Positions 43,780-56,889 are shown, numbered from the stretch's first letter. The stretch: DNA of 64,000 nucleotides from Lates calcarifer (GCF_001640805.2 NC_066845.1:23314307-23378306), one strand, 5' to 3'. A program made the numbers and translations. Notes: generated from the letters alone by a model not told the origin.

Positions 43780-43956
43780 CTGAAGCAAAGCTGACAAGAG
43801 GAAGGAAGGAGTAGAGGAGGAAAGAGACCAGCGAAAATAAGAAGATAAGAGAAGAAGAAGAAGAAGTAAAGGAGGAAGAAGAAGAGGAGGGGATAAAAGA
43901 GACTGGTGCGGATCCTAAGAGGAAATAAAGACACATTTTGGGAGAACAGCAGTCAG
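43780..43956 (+). other. Candidate 5' non-coding exon and promoter of the sulfotransferase gene
   Basis: A purine-rich stretch, an ATAAAA box at 43893-43898, then acagcagtcag followed by gtaagacg: a strong splice donor (CAG|GTAAGA) with the exon ending at 43956. No start codon with a long frame lies before the donor, as expected for a leader exon. The next strong acceptor followed by a credible coding start on this strand is at 63595. The link between the two is inference; intervening exons or another gene are possible. Confidence 0.35.
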
Positions 43957-44889
43957 GTAAGACGTCCTTTTCATTTCCCTTTCACTCTCTGCTCATCTCC
44001 TTCTTTGTAATAGCACAATGACTCTGAAATCCACTGCACTCTGTTCATCACAGACAATATTTCATGTTCATCTTGTGAAAGTCTTTGTGCTGTGCCGGGT
44101 GACTGTACCTGCACAGTGCGAGCAGGCAGAGTTCACCTCATCTACCCTCGCTCTCGAGGAGTCTATGACCTCTCCTCACTCCACATCACAAGTTCAGAAA
44201 ATCACTGGTTTTTGGAGGCTTGCTTGTTTATTGTTTTTATCTGTGAGGGAGTAGAATTAAGATGAAGCGGTAAACTTTGACTTGCTTTAGTTGCTGTTAA
44301 GTCACAAATGAGTAACTTCTTTGCTACACAGTAAGAGACTTTTATCTATGTAAATGAAGATGAGCATGTCTATTTGTGTGTGTGAGTTATGAGGGAAATG
44401 AAAGTGGAAAGAAAAATGTTTTTAAGGAGAAGTTTTTAAATCTATCAAGAGTTCCTGAGAATCTCAAGGACATCTTTCACAGGTTGTTTTGGGGGGGGGA
44501 CCTGTGCCCATCAGATAAGAGCTGTTGATGATGTGCTTGCCAACACCAACACTTACTTTTACTCATTTAAAAAACAACTGTTTCAAAAAGAAGCCACCTG
44601 CACTCTGAGACTGTTCTCCTCTCAAGCAAAACTACTGCATCATTTCAGTCATTTCAACATAACGACCCCAAAACAGTCAGGGGACAAAGACCTCTGGCAG
44701 AAACTGTGGCTCTTGTTCGTCGAGAGCAAAGGAGGAAATTGTGTGACGTCGTTTCACAGCCACAAAGTCCACAGAGGGAGGAGGCTGCATGGGTCAATAA
44801 CATTTTAGACTTTGTCACAGGAGACCGCTGTTTGTTTCCAGTTTTCTGCCAAAAGTTAACATTGGTTTCTTTGAGCCGTGACCACGCTC

Positions 44890-45030
44890 GTCCTCTGACC
44901 TTGGCCGAGTGGTTATTGTTGTAACCGTGACACTGAAACTCTCCTCAACAAAGAAATTATTTTAACCAAAAACCACAATGTCTGTCAAACCTAAACCAAG
45001 CTGTATTTCTGCCAGAGTGAAACCAAACTT
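44890..45030 (+). repeat. Dispersed repeat, copy related to 56060-56210
   Basis: Shared landmarks: ttattgttgtaacc / ttattgtaaccac, gaaactctcctcaac / gaagttctcctaac, tattttaacc, and aaacctaaacc / aaacctaac. Non-coding, common fish type. A third, inverted piece may lie at 51890-51970. Confidence 0.5.
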
Positions 45031-45989
45031 TAACCATGTCTTTATCAGAACTGCCAGTGTTGGTTTTGTAAACAAACAAACAATGCGTCCTAACAATACG
45101 GGCGTCAGATCAAAAAATGCTTACGTGTCTTCCAAGCTCTGCATTTCGTCACGTAATTTGTGGGACTTTGTAGCAAAGACCGAAGTAGAAACACATCTAG
45201 ACTGTATTGTACTGTCCTTGACATTTCAGTGTTTAGTCTCATGTCTTTCTTGTAATAATATAAAAAAAAAAAAACCCAAACAAAACCAAAGACAAAAACC
45301 TCACGGAGCATTTGATCCAAACTGTGAACACAAGACAGCTGAAACAAGGCAGTAATCCCCAGCCAGCAGCACTTATCATGACACTCCCACATGACTAATT
45401 GCTTAAGTAAGTCTGTACCGTGAAGAACAATACCTTTGCTGGAGCGTCTGAAGAATTCAAACAGACTGTAAAAACGACGGAGCAGATTCAGGTCAGAGAG
45501 GCTGCGAAGGGACAGACGTGGTGTGTGTTGTGTTTTTGACCTCTGCTGTGTTTAAAAATAAAAGAGTTGAGAAGGAGAGAGACAGAGGAGAAGACGAGAG
45601 CAAAGGAATGAATGGAGTTATTGTCTGGTGTGTGTGTGTGTGTGCTGAAAGAGGGGTGTGTGTTTTGTGTGTTCCCAAAACAAACTGAGAGCAATCATTA
45701 TCATGTGAGAGGTTAATGTTACACCGTGTCTCATAACAAAAATATCACGTTAAGGAACTCTTTGATACTGTAACACAGAAACTCACGACTTCCTAAGAAA
45801 AATCATCTGTTCACAGGCAGTCATGTGTTTCACGTTACTTTTCTTAATAAGCAGAGGAAGAACTGGGTAGTTAGCATGAGCAGTGACCAGACAACTGGAA
45901 CTGGCTTTAAAGGTCAGACCCACAGAAACACACAATCTTCAACAGAAAATTTCATCTCCTCTCAAAATCAATCCTAGAAAAGGTCAAAT

Positions 45990-46400
45990 CTTTAAACCTG
46001 CAGTAACTGATTTCTTTGGCCACTTGGGGGCAGCAAAAACAAGTTGTGAACATTGATATATCATCAACGCAAACTAACTAACTAATCGAGGCAGCGGTTT
46101 TCCAGCAACTCCTGTGTTCTGTGAGGATAAAATTACTGTTTTTGTCAGTGGAGTTTGGTGGTGATATATAGCGATGGTTCTTGTGAAACAAAGAAGATTT
46201 TACTTTTATAAAAAGTTTTATCTCTGCAGAACAACCATTGGTTTACACTGCAGCAGCTGTTAGCAGTGGCCACGTACACTGCTCTTGCTCAATACTGCAC
46301 CGATTCCAAAGACTTTTGTCCCTATTAATCATTTACACCCCAAAATATGAACAAAATAAGGCCCAAGTCCAAAACTACCAGAGTTAATAACTGTTTTAAG
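45990..46400 (+). repeat. Dispersed repeat family X, longer copy
   Basis: Runs from about ttaaacctgcagtaactg through cacttgggggcagc, ttacactgcagcagctgtt and ataaggcccaagtccaaaac to gagttaa. The last 170 nt match 53530-53700. Non-coding; possibly a non-autonomous transposon. It contains the CTCF-like core at 46019. Confidence 0.6.
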
Positions 46401-47147
46401 ACCAGTGAGTGTGAACTAAAGGTTAAGACTTTGCAGAACCACTCACCTCTGAAGGAACCCCTTGTGATAAGGCCTATTCAACCCTTTAACTACATCATAC
46501 TTGCTGCATATCCAAAAAATAAGTTGCTGTTCCACACGTGAAGATTCTGTTGGTTGACTAATTCTAAACAGATCACGTTACTCTAGCTCATGTTGAATAT
46601 TCCCATTACCTTTGTCCCATTAGAAGAAATTTAAATGGTCACGAGACACAAAGATACGGACTGTTTGTTGCAGCTTCTTCCACTTATCTCTGCTACGACG
46701 TGTGTAGACTTTAAGAGTCATCAAATGAAGCCTGAAAATCCTTCTTTTGCCTTGATACAACACAAGCAATAAACCTAAAACTTTTAAAAGCAATAGTGGC
46801 CAGTATAAGTGTCAAATGATCAAAATGAATGACAACAAAGTCAAGAAAACAGCACTTTAGGTGTCGTCTTGCATTATTTCTCACAACGAACAAAAGTTGT
46901 GAACTGGAGTTATATCACACTTCAGAAAAGTTAAGACCGAAACAAAACAGGAGCACAAAACTGCCACAGTAATTAAAACCCACAGACAGTAAACAGGCGA
47001 ATCAATTACAAAGTGATTAGAACATAAAACACTGTCAATAAAATGCAGACAAGCAAAGCAGCAGTAATAAACCTTCCACCTTAAAATAATTTTCTGTTTT
47101 TTCAGGGAGTTTTTTCTTCCTGTACACTTCTGAATTGAATTAATTTG

Positions 47148-47183
47148 CCCCCCCCCCCCCCCCCCCAAAAAAAAAAAAAAAAA
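47148..47183. repeat. C19A17 homopolymer junction
   Basis: Nineteen C followed directly by seventeen A. Rare composition, hard to sequence, so lengths may be wrong. Confidence 0.85.
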
Positions 47184-47442
47184 CTGATTAAGATTACGTA
47201 CTTAGGAAGCTTCGCTGCCGGAGCTTCACAGCTGCAAATCCTTGTTCTGCAGAAAGCTGACAACCCCCTCCTCCCTCCCCCGGCCATGAGGAAGTTGGAA
47301 GAACATGGGATTTTCAAAAACTGAACTCCGATAAATTTTCTGTTAAAAAACAAAGAGGAAGAGACAGTACAGAGAGAGGTATGGGGGGATGGAAACTCAG
47401 GGACAAATTGAGCAAAGTTTGATGGAAATATGGTAAAATGGA

Positions 47443-47465
47443 TTTTTTTTTTTTTTTTTTTTTTT
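47443..47465. repeat. Poly(T), 23 nt
   Basis: Uninterrupted T run. Confidence 0.9.
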
Positions 47466-47551
47466 AAAGGAAATTAGGAACACGGGATGATTAGAGAGCG
47501 TGATAAGAGCCTGAGAGCGACACTGACAAAGACATTGTGTCAAATCTATGG

Positions 47552-47554
<3 letters not shown>

Positions 47555-47598
<44 letters not shown>
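47555..47598. repeat. (TG)22 microsatellite
   Basis: Pure TG run of 44 nt. Confidence 0.95.
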
Positions 47599-47601
<3 letters not shown>

Positions 47602-47629
47602 GGGTCTCTGCCACCTTGGTAGCAGAGTA

Positions 47630-47746
47630 CATTATGGCTGTTTGGGCACATTAAGGGGCATTAGCTGGAGGAGCAGCCCTGAATAATGCATGGCCTTTTA
47701 TTTATGAGCAGAGTGCATACGTCCTCTGAAGCGCACTGAACCAGGG
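47630..47746. other. Possible conserved non-coding element
   Basis: Non-repetitive sequence between two microsatellites with gaataatgcatggcc and ttttatttatgagc (CDX/HOX-like core). Untested. Confidence 0.25.
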
Positions 47747-47770
47747 CACACACACACACACACACACACA
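47747..47770. repeat. (CA)n microsatellite
   Basis: CA run of 24 nt. Confidence 0.9.
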
Positions 47771-48619
47771 TACTATAACACAAAGTCCTCCCTTTTTCAC
47801 TCACCCTGTCATGTGCTCATAACATCACGAAATCTGGCAACCTGGCAGCGTGCATATGCATATACTTGTGTGTAGCTATGTGTGTGTAATTCATCAGACT
47901 TGTGCAACATCGTGTCACATCATGAAATAAAAAAAGTGAGCAGCAGACGGTCGGTGCGCTCTGCTGAACGGTCCTCAAGTCTGACAGAGCAGCCAATGAG
48001 CCCATTAACATCTCACACACACTGTTACACACACACACATACAAACTCATGCAATGCACTTACAAGAGTCATATTCAGATGACTTCTGACGATCAAAACT
48101 TTTAAGTGTCATTTTTACGATTGCCCCTTCTCAGAGCTTTATCGTGCTGGACTGAATCTTCAGGCCTCATCCGTTACTTTAGAATTTCCTTCCAAAGCAA
48201 ATTATCGTTCGACATCTACTCTCTCAGAAATAACCGCAGGCATTAAAGCCGGAGTTCAGAAGCATCAGCATCAGTTTATTTTTAACATCTTAAAGGTGAA
48301 TTGAGGGATGCTCCACTTATTTACTATGGAGAGATAATGTTGCATCTTCTTTGTCAGTCAAAATGTACAAATACCAACTTTTTCACTCGCACTGAAACAC
48401 ACCTTTAAAGCTCCAGTTTTGAGTTGATAGTTTAAATAACCACATTAGTGGTTTTGCAAGTTTTACACAATCAACAATGTATTTCATACAATCGTCTGTC
48501 CAAAGAAAACTTCTCACAAAATCCTTACAAAATAGTTTAAGGAGTTCCAGGACTATACTACTAAAGATTTGTGGTTGTGGTGGTGACCTTAAGTCTTTTT
48601 CTGTCTACGTTTGTGATGG

Positions 48620-49290
48620 TCACAGATTTGTTGCTGCTTTGTTGCTAGACTTAGCAACTTTTCAAACCCTTTAGTGACTTTTTTCCCCTCAGAAAAGCAC
48701 CTAGCGACAAATGCAGCCACTTTTTGAACAAACCTTAGCAACTTTCTGTAGAGGGGAGTCGCCAGCATTGCCCCATGAGCAAGAGACACTCTTTCTGCAT
48801 CTTCTCTGTGCAGTGAAGCAACACATTCAACCGACGCGGCAGCTGACATAGGCGTGAATAAACTGCGCATGTGTAGTGTTGCCAAGGACCAAGATGCAGG
48901 CTTAGTGCATAAGAGAAATAACTTTCCTTCCGATCATTTTACAAGTAAAATCGTTAAAATCACAGCTCTACTTTAAGTATCCAGTGATGCCATCATGGTT
49001 ATAAAACCTGGATCTTAGCAGTGGAGCAGCACCAGCTTGGAACAGTCACTTACGTACAGAAAAAAACATGTAAATGAACTTTATCCGGACTTCAGATGTG
49101 AGCACAGAAAGTGGGAGAGCAGCAACCAGATAAACCAAAGAACTGACACCACCTGACGAAGGACAGAATACAAATACGACACAGTGACGTCACAAATATG
49201 CTAATGAGCGCAGGACATGATATTTAGCGACCTTTCGTGCAGGCTAGTGCTACTTTGTAAGTAGTTGGCAACACCACACAGATCACTTCG
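48620..49290. repeat. Possible unclassified dispersed repeat
   Basis: Recurring ttagcaactttt / tttagtgactttt / cctagcgacaaa / ccttagcaacttt / tttagcgaccttt units at 48650-48740 and 49220-49240, with ttggcaacacc near 49266 and its partner agtgttgccaagg near 48877. Looks like a degraded element; class unknown. Confidence 0.35.
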
Positions 49291-50029
49291 GTGTGTAAAG
49301 GTTATTTTAGCTGCTATCAAAAAGTTGAACAATAAGTCCTTAACATGCTCCGAGGAACACAAATGTGAAGATCTACGCTGCTGAATACTTTGGGGTGAGA
49401 TTGTTTGGTCCGCTAAATATTCAAAGTTTATTGCAGATTCTGTGGTTACACATTCAGATCTGAACTTTAGACTGTTTGCCTACACGTTCTGTATTTCAGC
49501 TCTGTTAATTACGTGGTACTGCATCAGTCCTGGGGGGGTTTATTCCTTTCGTTTTGCCCTCCTGCACACGGAGCTCAGAGGTCAGCTACAGAGCAGCCGT
49601 CCTGTGGCTGGCAGGGTTTCAGTGTCTAGCTCAAGGGCACATCAGCATAATGAGATGTCTGTCAACACACTGGGCTCAAGCCAAAGTTTTCAGGCTGAAG
49701 GATGATCTTCCCACTCACCATGAACAAGAACATCATCGCTCCACCTGAGTGGAATACAGATTCAGACGGACTTAGAATAAGTGAAAACAGTGGACTTGGA
49801 AAGTTGGGAAATGTGTCATTATTTAGAGAAAAAGTTGGTGTTTGTGTGTCACTTTTTTGGTGGTTTCTTGGCAGGTTTTAATGTTTCACATACTTCTCTA
49901 ATCCACCAAAAATCTGAATTATGACAAAAGAATTTCCTAATTCTTGTCACTTTGGCAAAAGAAGAGGTCAAATCTGAACAGCAGCGATCAGCAGCAGCCT
50001 TCAAACTCTCATCTCACATCTGTTGAACC

Positions 50030-50290
50030 CTTGTCCCGTCCCCACTGATAGACTGCACCTCCTCCGCCCTGCTGCCTCCTGGTGTCCTGCCAATTAAAAT
50101 CAATCAGCCCAATCTCCCACGTATCGACCCGCTCTGTACAGTAACAAAATCATTAGACACGAATCCTGGCCCGCTCCCAAAATTCAAGAGAAAAGTATCA
50201 AAGCAAGGTCATGGAGGGCAAACACAAAGACTCCAGAGGGAGGAACAGCACTTTGGATTTGCGGCGTGACCTTGATGGATACCAGACAGT
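50030..50290. other. Possible conserved non-coding element
   Basis: Even-composition, non-repetitive stretch with aattaaaatcaatcagccc and aaaatcattagacacg. No frame of interest. Untested. Confidence 0.25.
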
Positions 50291-50394
50291 AGTTGGGAGC
50301 TTGAAGCTGGGTGGCAGTGAGTGAGTGTGTGTGTGTGGGTGTGTGTGGTTAGTGATGGCTCTCATTAATTTCCAGTTGCAGAGACGTCCTGAGG

Positions 50395-50396
<2 letters not shown>

Positions 50397-50429
<33 letters not shown>
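50397..50429. repeat. (TG)n microsatellite
   Basis: TG run of about 33 nt. Confidence 0.9.
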
Positions 50430-50430
<1 letters not shown>

Positions 50431-50553
50431 GTGGTGTGACAGGGAGGAAGGAGGGAGTGTGTGGGGGTTAAGTAGGAAGGCAATGAAGCCATTTAAGAGT
50501 CATAAAGTGCTTGGTCAATCAAAACCACCCCCTGCCAGGCACCTCATGTCCTC

Positions 50554-50556
<3 letters not shown>

Positions 50557-50587
<31 letters not shown>
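50557..50587. repeat. (TG)n microsatellite
   Basis: TG run of about 31 nt; more irregular GT-rich sequence continues to about 50750. Confidence 0.9.
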
Positions 50588-50591
<4 letters not shown>

Positions 50592-51049
50592 GTGATGGAG
50601 TATGTACATGTGTTTGCATAAAGTATGTGTGTGTCACTGTGAGTTAAAAGAGCAACAAAAACAGGTGCATGTAGGTGTTTCTGTGTGTGTGCGAGAGAGA
50701 GAAAGCATGCATGTGTGTCATCTGTGTGTAGTGTGTGTGTGTGTGTGTTGATGGGGATGAGTGAGCCAGTCTGGAAAGTCAGTGGGATTCTGGGCTCAAA
50801 GAGAGAAAGGAAGGGAGAGAGAAAGAAAAGGATGCACCACCGGTCGAGCTCTGTGAAAATAGCAACAGAGCAGATGCAGCGATTAGAGAGTAATTTGTCC
50901 GGCAACATCACAGTGTTGTTTGTGTGGGTAAATAATGTGTGTGTGCATTTGCACCTACATCTCTGAGTCAGACATTCAGCCTAATTTGTAGCCACTGCAG
51001 GGCTCTGTCTTTTGTACCGTTCCTGTTCTGTTTGCAGCTGTTTATTATT

Positions 51050-51590
51050 CTCACCATACATATACATCATTAGAAAGCACATTGTGTTTCCATAGTTATG
51101 CAGATGACACACAACTGTACGTCTCTGTCGAACCAAATGATGCTGCAGCTGTAACCTCCATTACTGCCTGCCTTCTGGCAAAAAATACCTGCATGAGCAA
51201 TAATCACTTTTAAATTAAACAAGGACAAAACTGAAATCCTGCTGCTCAGCTCTGCAACGAAAAGAAATGTTGTTTATTAATCTGAGGAAATTATCTCCCT
51301 AGATAAAAATCTGAAGTCACAAGCTTTGTATTTAAGTCCCACATTAACAAAGTGATGAAAACATGGCAACGTGGCTTAAGTACGACCATTTATAGCTCAA
51401 AGCAATGCTGAAAAACTGATTCAAACTGATTTCAGCTCAATCACAACTCTGCATCTCGGCCACGAACCAGAACCAAGACAAGAGAGAGAAGCACATTAGT
51501 CCAGTTTTAGCTGCTCACTGGAATTTAACATTAAAGCTTAAATGAGGAAATTTGACATGAATGCACATGAAGCGAAGTCGTCCTGCTACA
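51050..51590 (+). pseudogene. Decayed L2-type reverse transcriptase relic
   Basis: At 51090-51175 one frame reads FHSYADDTQLYVSVEPNDAA, the RT palm with the YADD box intact. After a frameshift the neighbouring text (cacttttaaattaaacaaggacaaaactgaaat) gives the LKLNKDKTE block. Further pieces are SHINKVMKT near 51330-51360 and EKHISPVLAAHW near 51490-51522. It is on the plus strand, carries many stops and has no clear ends. It is older than the L2 at 9.3 kb, judging by the number of breaks. Confidence 0.75.
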
Positions 51591-52165
51591 GAGCTGAACT
51601 CTTCTACATAAGCATCAGAATTTCCATTTAAGGCAGAAAGCTGAGCACTGACACCATCAGTGCTGTAACATGTTATTTTTACTTGTTTCTATTTGACTCA
51701 CATGGGAATTACTTTAGCTGAAGTCCCGCCAAATGTCAGCTTGTAAAACGTGCCAGTATTACACATCAGAGCCGTGTTTGGGGAAACACCATAGGGCCTG
51801 GTGTTCTTTAGAAAAAGGTCTTTACTTGCCGAGAAGACCTTCAATTTAAACAACCATACAGGTTACTTGTCCTCGACCCATTGGAGTGTACCAGCGGCAG
51901 CCATTACCAGAACTTTGTCATCATTATAACACACAGTTTGGTTGGGTTTAGGCTCAAGGAAAAGGAAAAATCACAGCCTGGGATTAAACAAGTACGTCCT
52001 TAAGGTTAGAGGAGCATCATTGTCATGGTCACAGTAATCAATAAAAGAAACAGTGGTTTCCTGTAAGTCCTGTGTTTTGTCGATCCATCCACCCATCCTC
52101 CTCCTATCATGGCTATAATCAATATGTACACAGCTAGGTGTTTGCACAGACGACCTGTGGGCTTG

Positions 52166-52187
52166 TTTTTTTTTTTTTTTTTTTTTT
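52166..52187. repeat. Poly(T), 22 nt
   Basis: Uninterrupted T run. Confidence 0.9.
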
Positions 52188-53202
52188 ACAAGAGGACAAT
52201 CTCTGACTAATGCAGCTTTAAAAAATCCCAAACATAGCTGCTGCCCCGGGTATCTGTCTGTCTCCCTGTGTGTCTGTGTTGACTTTAGGGCTGAGCAGTT
52301 TAGACACTACTCAGATTAATCGTCCATTTTGGACAACAAAGCCACCAGCAGCCAGTTTGGCTTATTACTGTCGCTGTAGGGCACCGTTTGGCTGTAACAC
52401 CACACCAACTGCGACATCATCTGTAACCGCCACCACCCTCCCTCTGTCCCCTGATTCTCTCACCTTCTCTTTCTCTCTTTTTCCATCCTTCCCAACCTCC
52501 TCACTTTAATAATCCTCAGTCCCTTGGGTGTACTGCCCAGGTGAGCGGGATCTAAACAGTCGTTGCCATGGTAAGCTGCCAGCAGGAGCCCAAACACACC
52601 TGATGATGCAGGTACATCATTTCTTTCTCCCTCTGTCTGTCCCTTTCTCTTCATCTGTCACTTATTTTCTACTCTTCTTTCTCCAGCCCTCATATCCTCC
52701 TCTTTTTTTCCATAAACACCATCTGCTTTTCTTTCCCCTTCATTCTCTGATTTGTTTTTCATTTTCCTTCTGCCCCTATAATATGTAACCCAGAAAAACT
52801 GCAGTTCAGGACCTGGATAATATTTGGGCTCACTGGCCCGTGATGATATTGACCGGACACAGCTTGCCCGCCCCCATCTGTCAGTCTGCCCTCGTTCCAG
52901 ACACCCATATGTACACAAGCGTGACACCCTCACGTACGGCGAACGACAATGAATTCACCCGAAAAAAACAAGTTAACGGAGCTGACCTCGCCGACGTGCC
53001 AAGAGGGGCGCACCCAAATCCACCCATGCCTTATCCCCCAAAGTACCACACACACTTATTCACAACTGTCCCGCACCCCTCGAGTGTCCCGCTTTGCCTC
53101 AGTGACAGTCGGGTTAAATCCACTCTGACGGGTCAGGCTCCTCTCACTGTCAGGCCAAGCTGTCGGGGCTACTGTCACTGTGAGAGAGAGCACATATGTT
53201 GT

Positions 53203-53205
<3 letters not shown>

Positions 53206-53249
<44 letters not shown>
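53206..53249. repeat. (TG)22 microsatellite
   Basis: Pure TG run of about 44 nt. Confidence 0.95.
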
Positions 53250-53252
<3 letters not shown>

Positions 53253-53529
53253 GTGGCATTAAAGCGGGGACAGGGGTGTTTAATAATGTGTTTATTACTA
53301 AGATATCTCAAAACTAATATTACTTTAAGTGAAATTTAGAGGGTTAGACTGTGGATCAAGAAAAAAATTACTGGTACCAGACTCCATTGACAAAAACATG
53401 AATTTTACCAAGCTGAATATGGGGGTAGCTGCCTCAGTCAGCCTAGTTTATTTGTGTTATTTGTGTGACAACACAATAACACAAATAAACATAATGTTGG
53501 CAGACACAACAGCAATCTGAGCCTGTCGG

Positions 53530-53700
53530 AGGCAAAAACAAACACTTATTTTGAACAATTGGACAATTGTCCATTAGATTACACTGCAGCAGCTGTTTGT
53601 GGTGGCAGGGTACGCTTAATGCTGCACCAATTTTTGTCATTTACATCCAAAAACATGGGAAAATAAGGCCCAGGTTCAGAAATACAGGAGTTAACCTTTA
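53530..53700 (+). repeat. Dispersed repeat family X, shorter copy
   Basis: Matches the 3' part of 45990-46400: ttacactgcagcagctgtt, tgctgcaccaatt, catttacatcc, aaataaggcccagg, and gagttaa. Confidence 0.6.
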
Positions 53701-54188
53701 AGATTTCCCTTAATTGACCTGTGTGATGACAGGAGTTCACTTGATGCCGCTGTTCAAGTGGGATATTATGTCTCATTTCATGGATTACAACCTTAAATAG
53801 TGGGTAAACTGTTTTGTAAGAGGGGGTAAGCCCATAAGTGGTGGGTGTGTGAAGTTAGCTGGTGTGTGAGAGAGGAGGAGAGAGACAGACAAAGATGGAA
53901 AAAAGTGAAACAAAGAGAAAAAGATGGCTCATCATGTACCTGACTCAGGGGATGACCAAGCATCGCCAGGCAGGCAACCTCTCTCTCTCACCTTCATAAA
54001 TCTAGATGGCATGTGTCGGGCTCTGTGCCAGGTGGGCCATGTAAACACACACACACACAGACAGACACACACCCCAGACATGCAGACATAAGTGTGTAGT
54101 ACTTGCCAGGAGCGATGCCCAGACATTCAAGCCAAAAGCCCTTTTAATTAGAGCAAAATTTACTCACGCTTCCAGTCTGTTTTGCACG

Positions 54189-54246
<58 letters not shown>
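54189..54246. repeat. (CA)n(TA)n compound microsatellite
   Basis: A CA run of about 22 nt passes into a TA run of about 36 nt. More CA runs follow at 54283-54305, 54420-54440 and 54460-54477. Confidence 0.95.
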
Positions 54247-54250
<4 letters not shown>

Positions 54251-56059
54251 CGCATTATTACAGAAACAGCTTGCCTTTTTATGCATGCACACACACACAC
54301 ACACATACATATACACAAGGGTTCCTTTGATAAAAGTGCATTTCCTAATCAGATTCCCCTCTGTGCACTTTCTGATAAAACAACAACAGTACAACCCCCA
54401 CTTCTTCCTCTTCTTCTGCGCACACACACACACACACACATGCTCAACATTTCATGCTACACACACACACACACAGACACAGTAAACACACACTAGAGAG
54501 GAGAAGGAGCAGGCGCGTTTTGGTGTTTGATACGGTTGACCCAGATCTTGGAACATGCACAGCTGAAGATGGGGAGGAGGGGGGAGGATGATGGGGCAGG
54601 GGTCTTAAGAGGAGAGGGGAGTTATCTGGGTGTTATGCATGTGTGAATGAATAAGATGATGAGTGGGTGAAAGAGTGATGGTGGGTGTGGCCGCCGGGGC
54701 TGCTCAGAGAGGGGTTTTTTTTTGTCTAATTTGAAAACCAGCAGGGGGCTGATGGGTAAAAAGACGGACAGACTCCAGCAAAGGTCACAGTGAGCTGGAA
54801 CTAAACGAACAGAGAGACTGAGAGTGATAGATAAAAGACGACAAATAAACATAAAACGACATGAGGAGAGGCTTTCAGCAGACGTTACGTAGACACTACA
54901 CTTACTACTCTATTTGTAAACTCACTTCATTCACGTCTCAGTGGGATTGAAAGGGCAAAGTTAATTTGTTGTGTTTTTAGCTGGACACTAAACTAATCAC
55001 TAATACTGTAGTTGGCACGGAAACTAGAGCTAGATAAACAAACTAGATAAACAATTAGTTTACTCTGCTAATGCTCAAATGCACTATTTTGGCAAAAGAA
55101 ATGAGAGTACAAAACTGTGTTGTACTAACAACAAATGATCAGTGCTGTTTTAATAATAAACATGAGGGAAATAGAAATGTACGTTCATTTATTTATGTCT
55201 GTTTGTTATCCAAGCTGATAGAAAACATCCTTGTTGTGACGTTTAGAGGAACTGATCGACACTGAGCCACCAGCTACTTACAGGACGTAGCATAAACTCA
55301 GTGGCCTCGGTTGCCGACGCCGAAACAAAGATGTGGGTCAACCTGAACCCCGGGGAACTGGACTTGTCTCCTGCAGTTTCACCTCCTTTGACTCCCAGTG
55401 CTGCTAATGTTCCACCATCCGTACGCAGACTGTTCAAAGCACGATGTTTGTTCCAGCTCGTTTAGATTAATATATAAATGCAGATACAAATTAAATCAAA
55501 GTTGCTTCAGGTACGTTTCAGCCACTCATGACTCTGTAGCACGCGAGCTCTCTGGCAGTTATATTTTCCTCCGTCTTTCTCAGTGTCTGAATCTGACAAA
55601 AATAAATAATGAGCAGTCAAATACAGCAGTGCTGCAAAATCATTTGCTTTGTAGACTTGATGGTGTTGATCTTAGAGGATCATATTTTGGTCAAGAAAGA
55701 CGATAAAATTGTTGTTCCTTCCTGTTTCCTAGAGACCGATAACACTGGTCTCTTTTAACCATGACCATCTGCATTTTCAGATTGGAGCTTTTTTAGCTCA
55801 TACTCTCTATACGAACGTACTGTCCCAGCACAAGAGGAACTTTAGTGACGTGAACGTACGTGAATGTGGAAACTCGTCAAAAACAGCTCGTAAAAAATGG
55901 AACAAAACATATATACAATGGTGGAAAGTACAACACAATTTTAATGTAGCCGTGCAAACCGTCAGCCGGCTTATGTCACCTCCGCATTCCTGAAGTTGCG
56001 TAGTTCTCGAGGGAGCTCCACAGCTGTTTGGCTCAAAAATACCTCACGACCGCTTCCTA

Positions 56060-56210
56060 ACCTTTATCACTTAAGTTGTTATTGTAACCACAACAATGAA
56101 GTTCTCCTAACCAAAACTAAGTACTTATTTTAACCCAAGCTATGCTCTTTCCTTTCCCTCAACCTAATCACGTTGCATTTGTGTGTAAACCTAACAAAAC
56201 CATAGCGCTG
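56060..56210 (+). repeat. Dispersed repeat, copy related to 44890-45030
   Basis: Contains ttgttattgtaaccac, gaagttctcctaacc, tattttaaccc and aaacctaac in the same order as the copy at 44.9 kb. Confidence 0.5.
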
Positions 56211-56889
56211 TCACGCCATGAAACAGATTTTTGGAAGGCACAGACAATATGAACCTGCCAATAGGGGCAGGAGATTGAAAAAAACTTCCACAAACAACAT
56301 ACTGTGTCATTTGGAGTGCTTTTTAGTTCAAGAACATCTCTGTACGTCACTGCTAAGTGTTGTTAACAATGCCCATATGAGTTTTAGCAGCTCAGACAAA
56401 CCTCAGAGAGAGAGAGATAAAGAGAGAGGAAGAGGCTCTTGTCAGGATCCACTTGGACTGTTCTGTCTTCTTCTTTTACTCTGAACCCCTCAGGAAAAGA
56501 TCAAGTCTTCTACTCATGCAGGAAACTTAAGCGTATGTCTCCTCGGGCTCAGTACCTGGTGCAGGGTGCCTCGAACTTCTCACACAAATAGACAGAATGC
56601 CTGGAAGAGGCGAAGCACCTTGACTTCAATAGAGACGGGAGGGTTCTTTTCACTCTCGTTCATATCTCATGTTTCTTTCATCTTATCTATGAACTCTGGG
56701 AGACCTGGCAGCAGATAGGACGCTTTGTTGGGCTTAAAAGGATTTTTGTAACATACTGAGACGGGGTGAAAGAGGAAGGGTGGACTTGTAGAATCTCATG
56801 AGTATCCCTTCTGTATTCATACACTGTCAGACATCACAAACCACCATTCAAATCCTCACTCTTCATTGTCCTCCATCTTTTCTGTGCAA

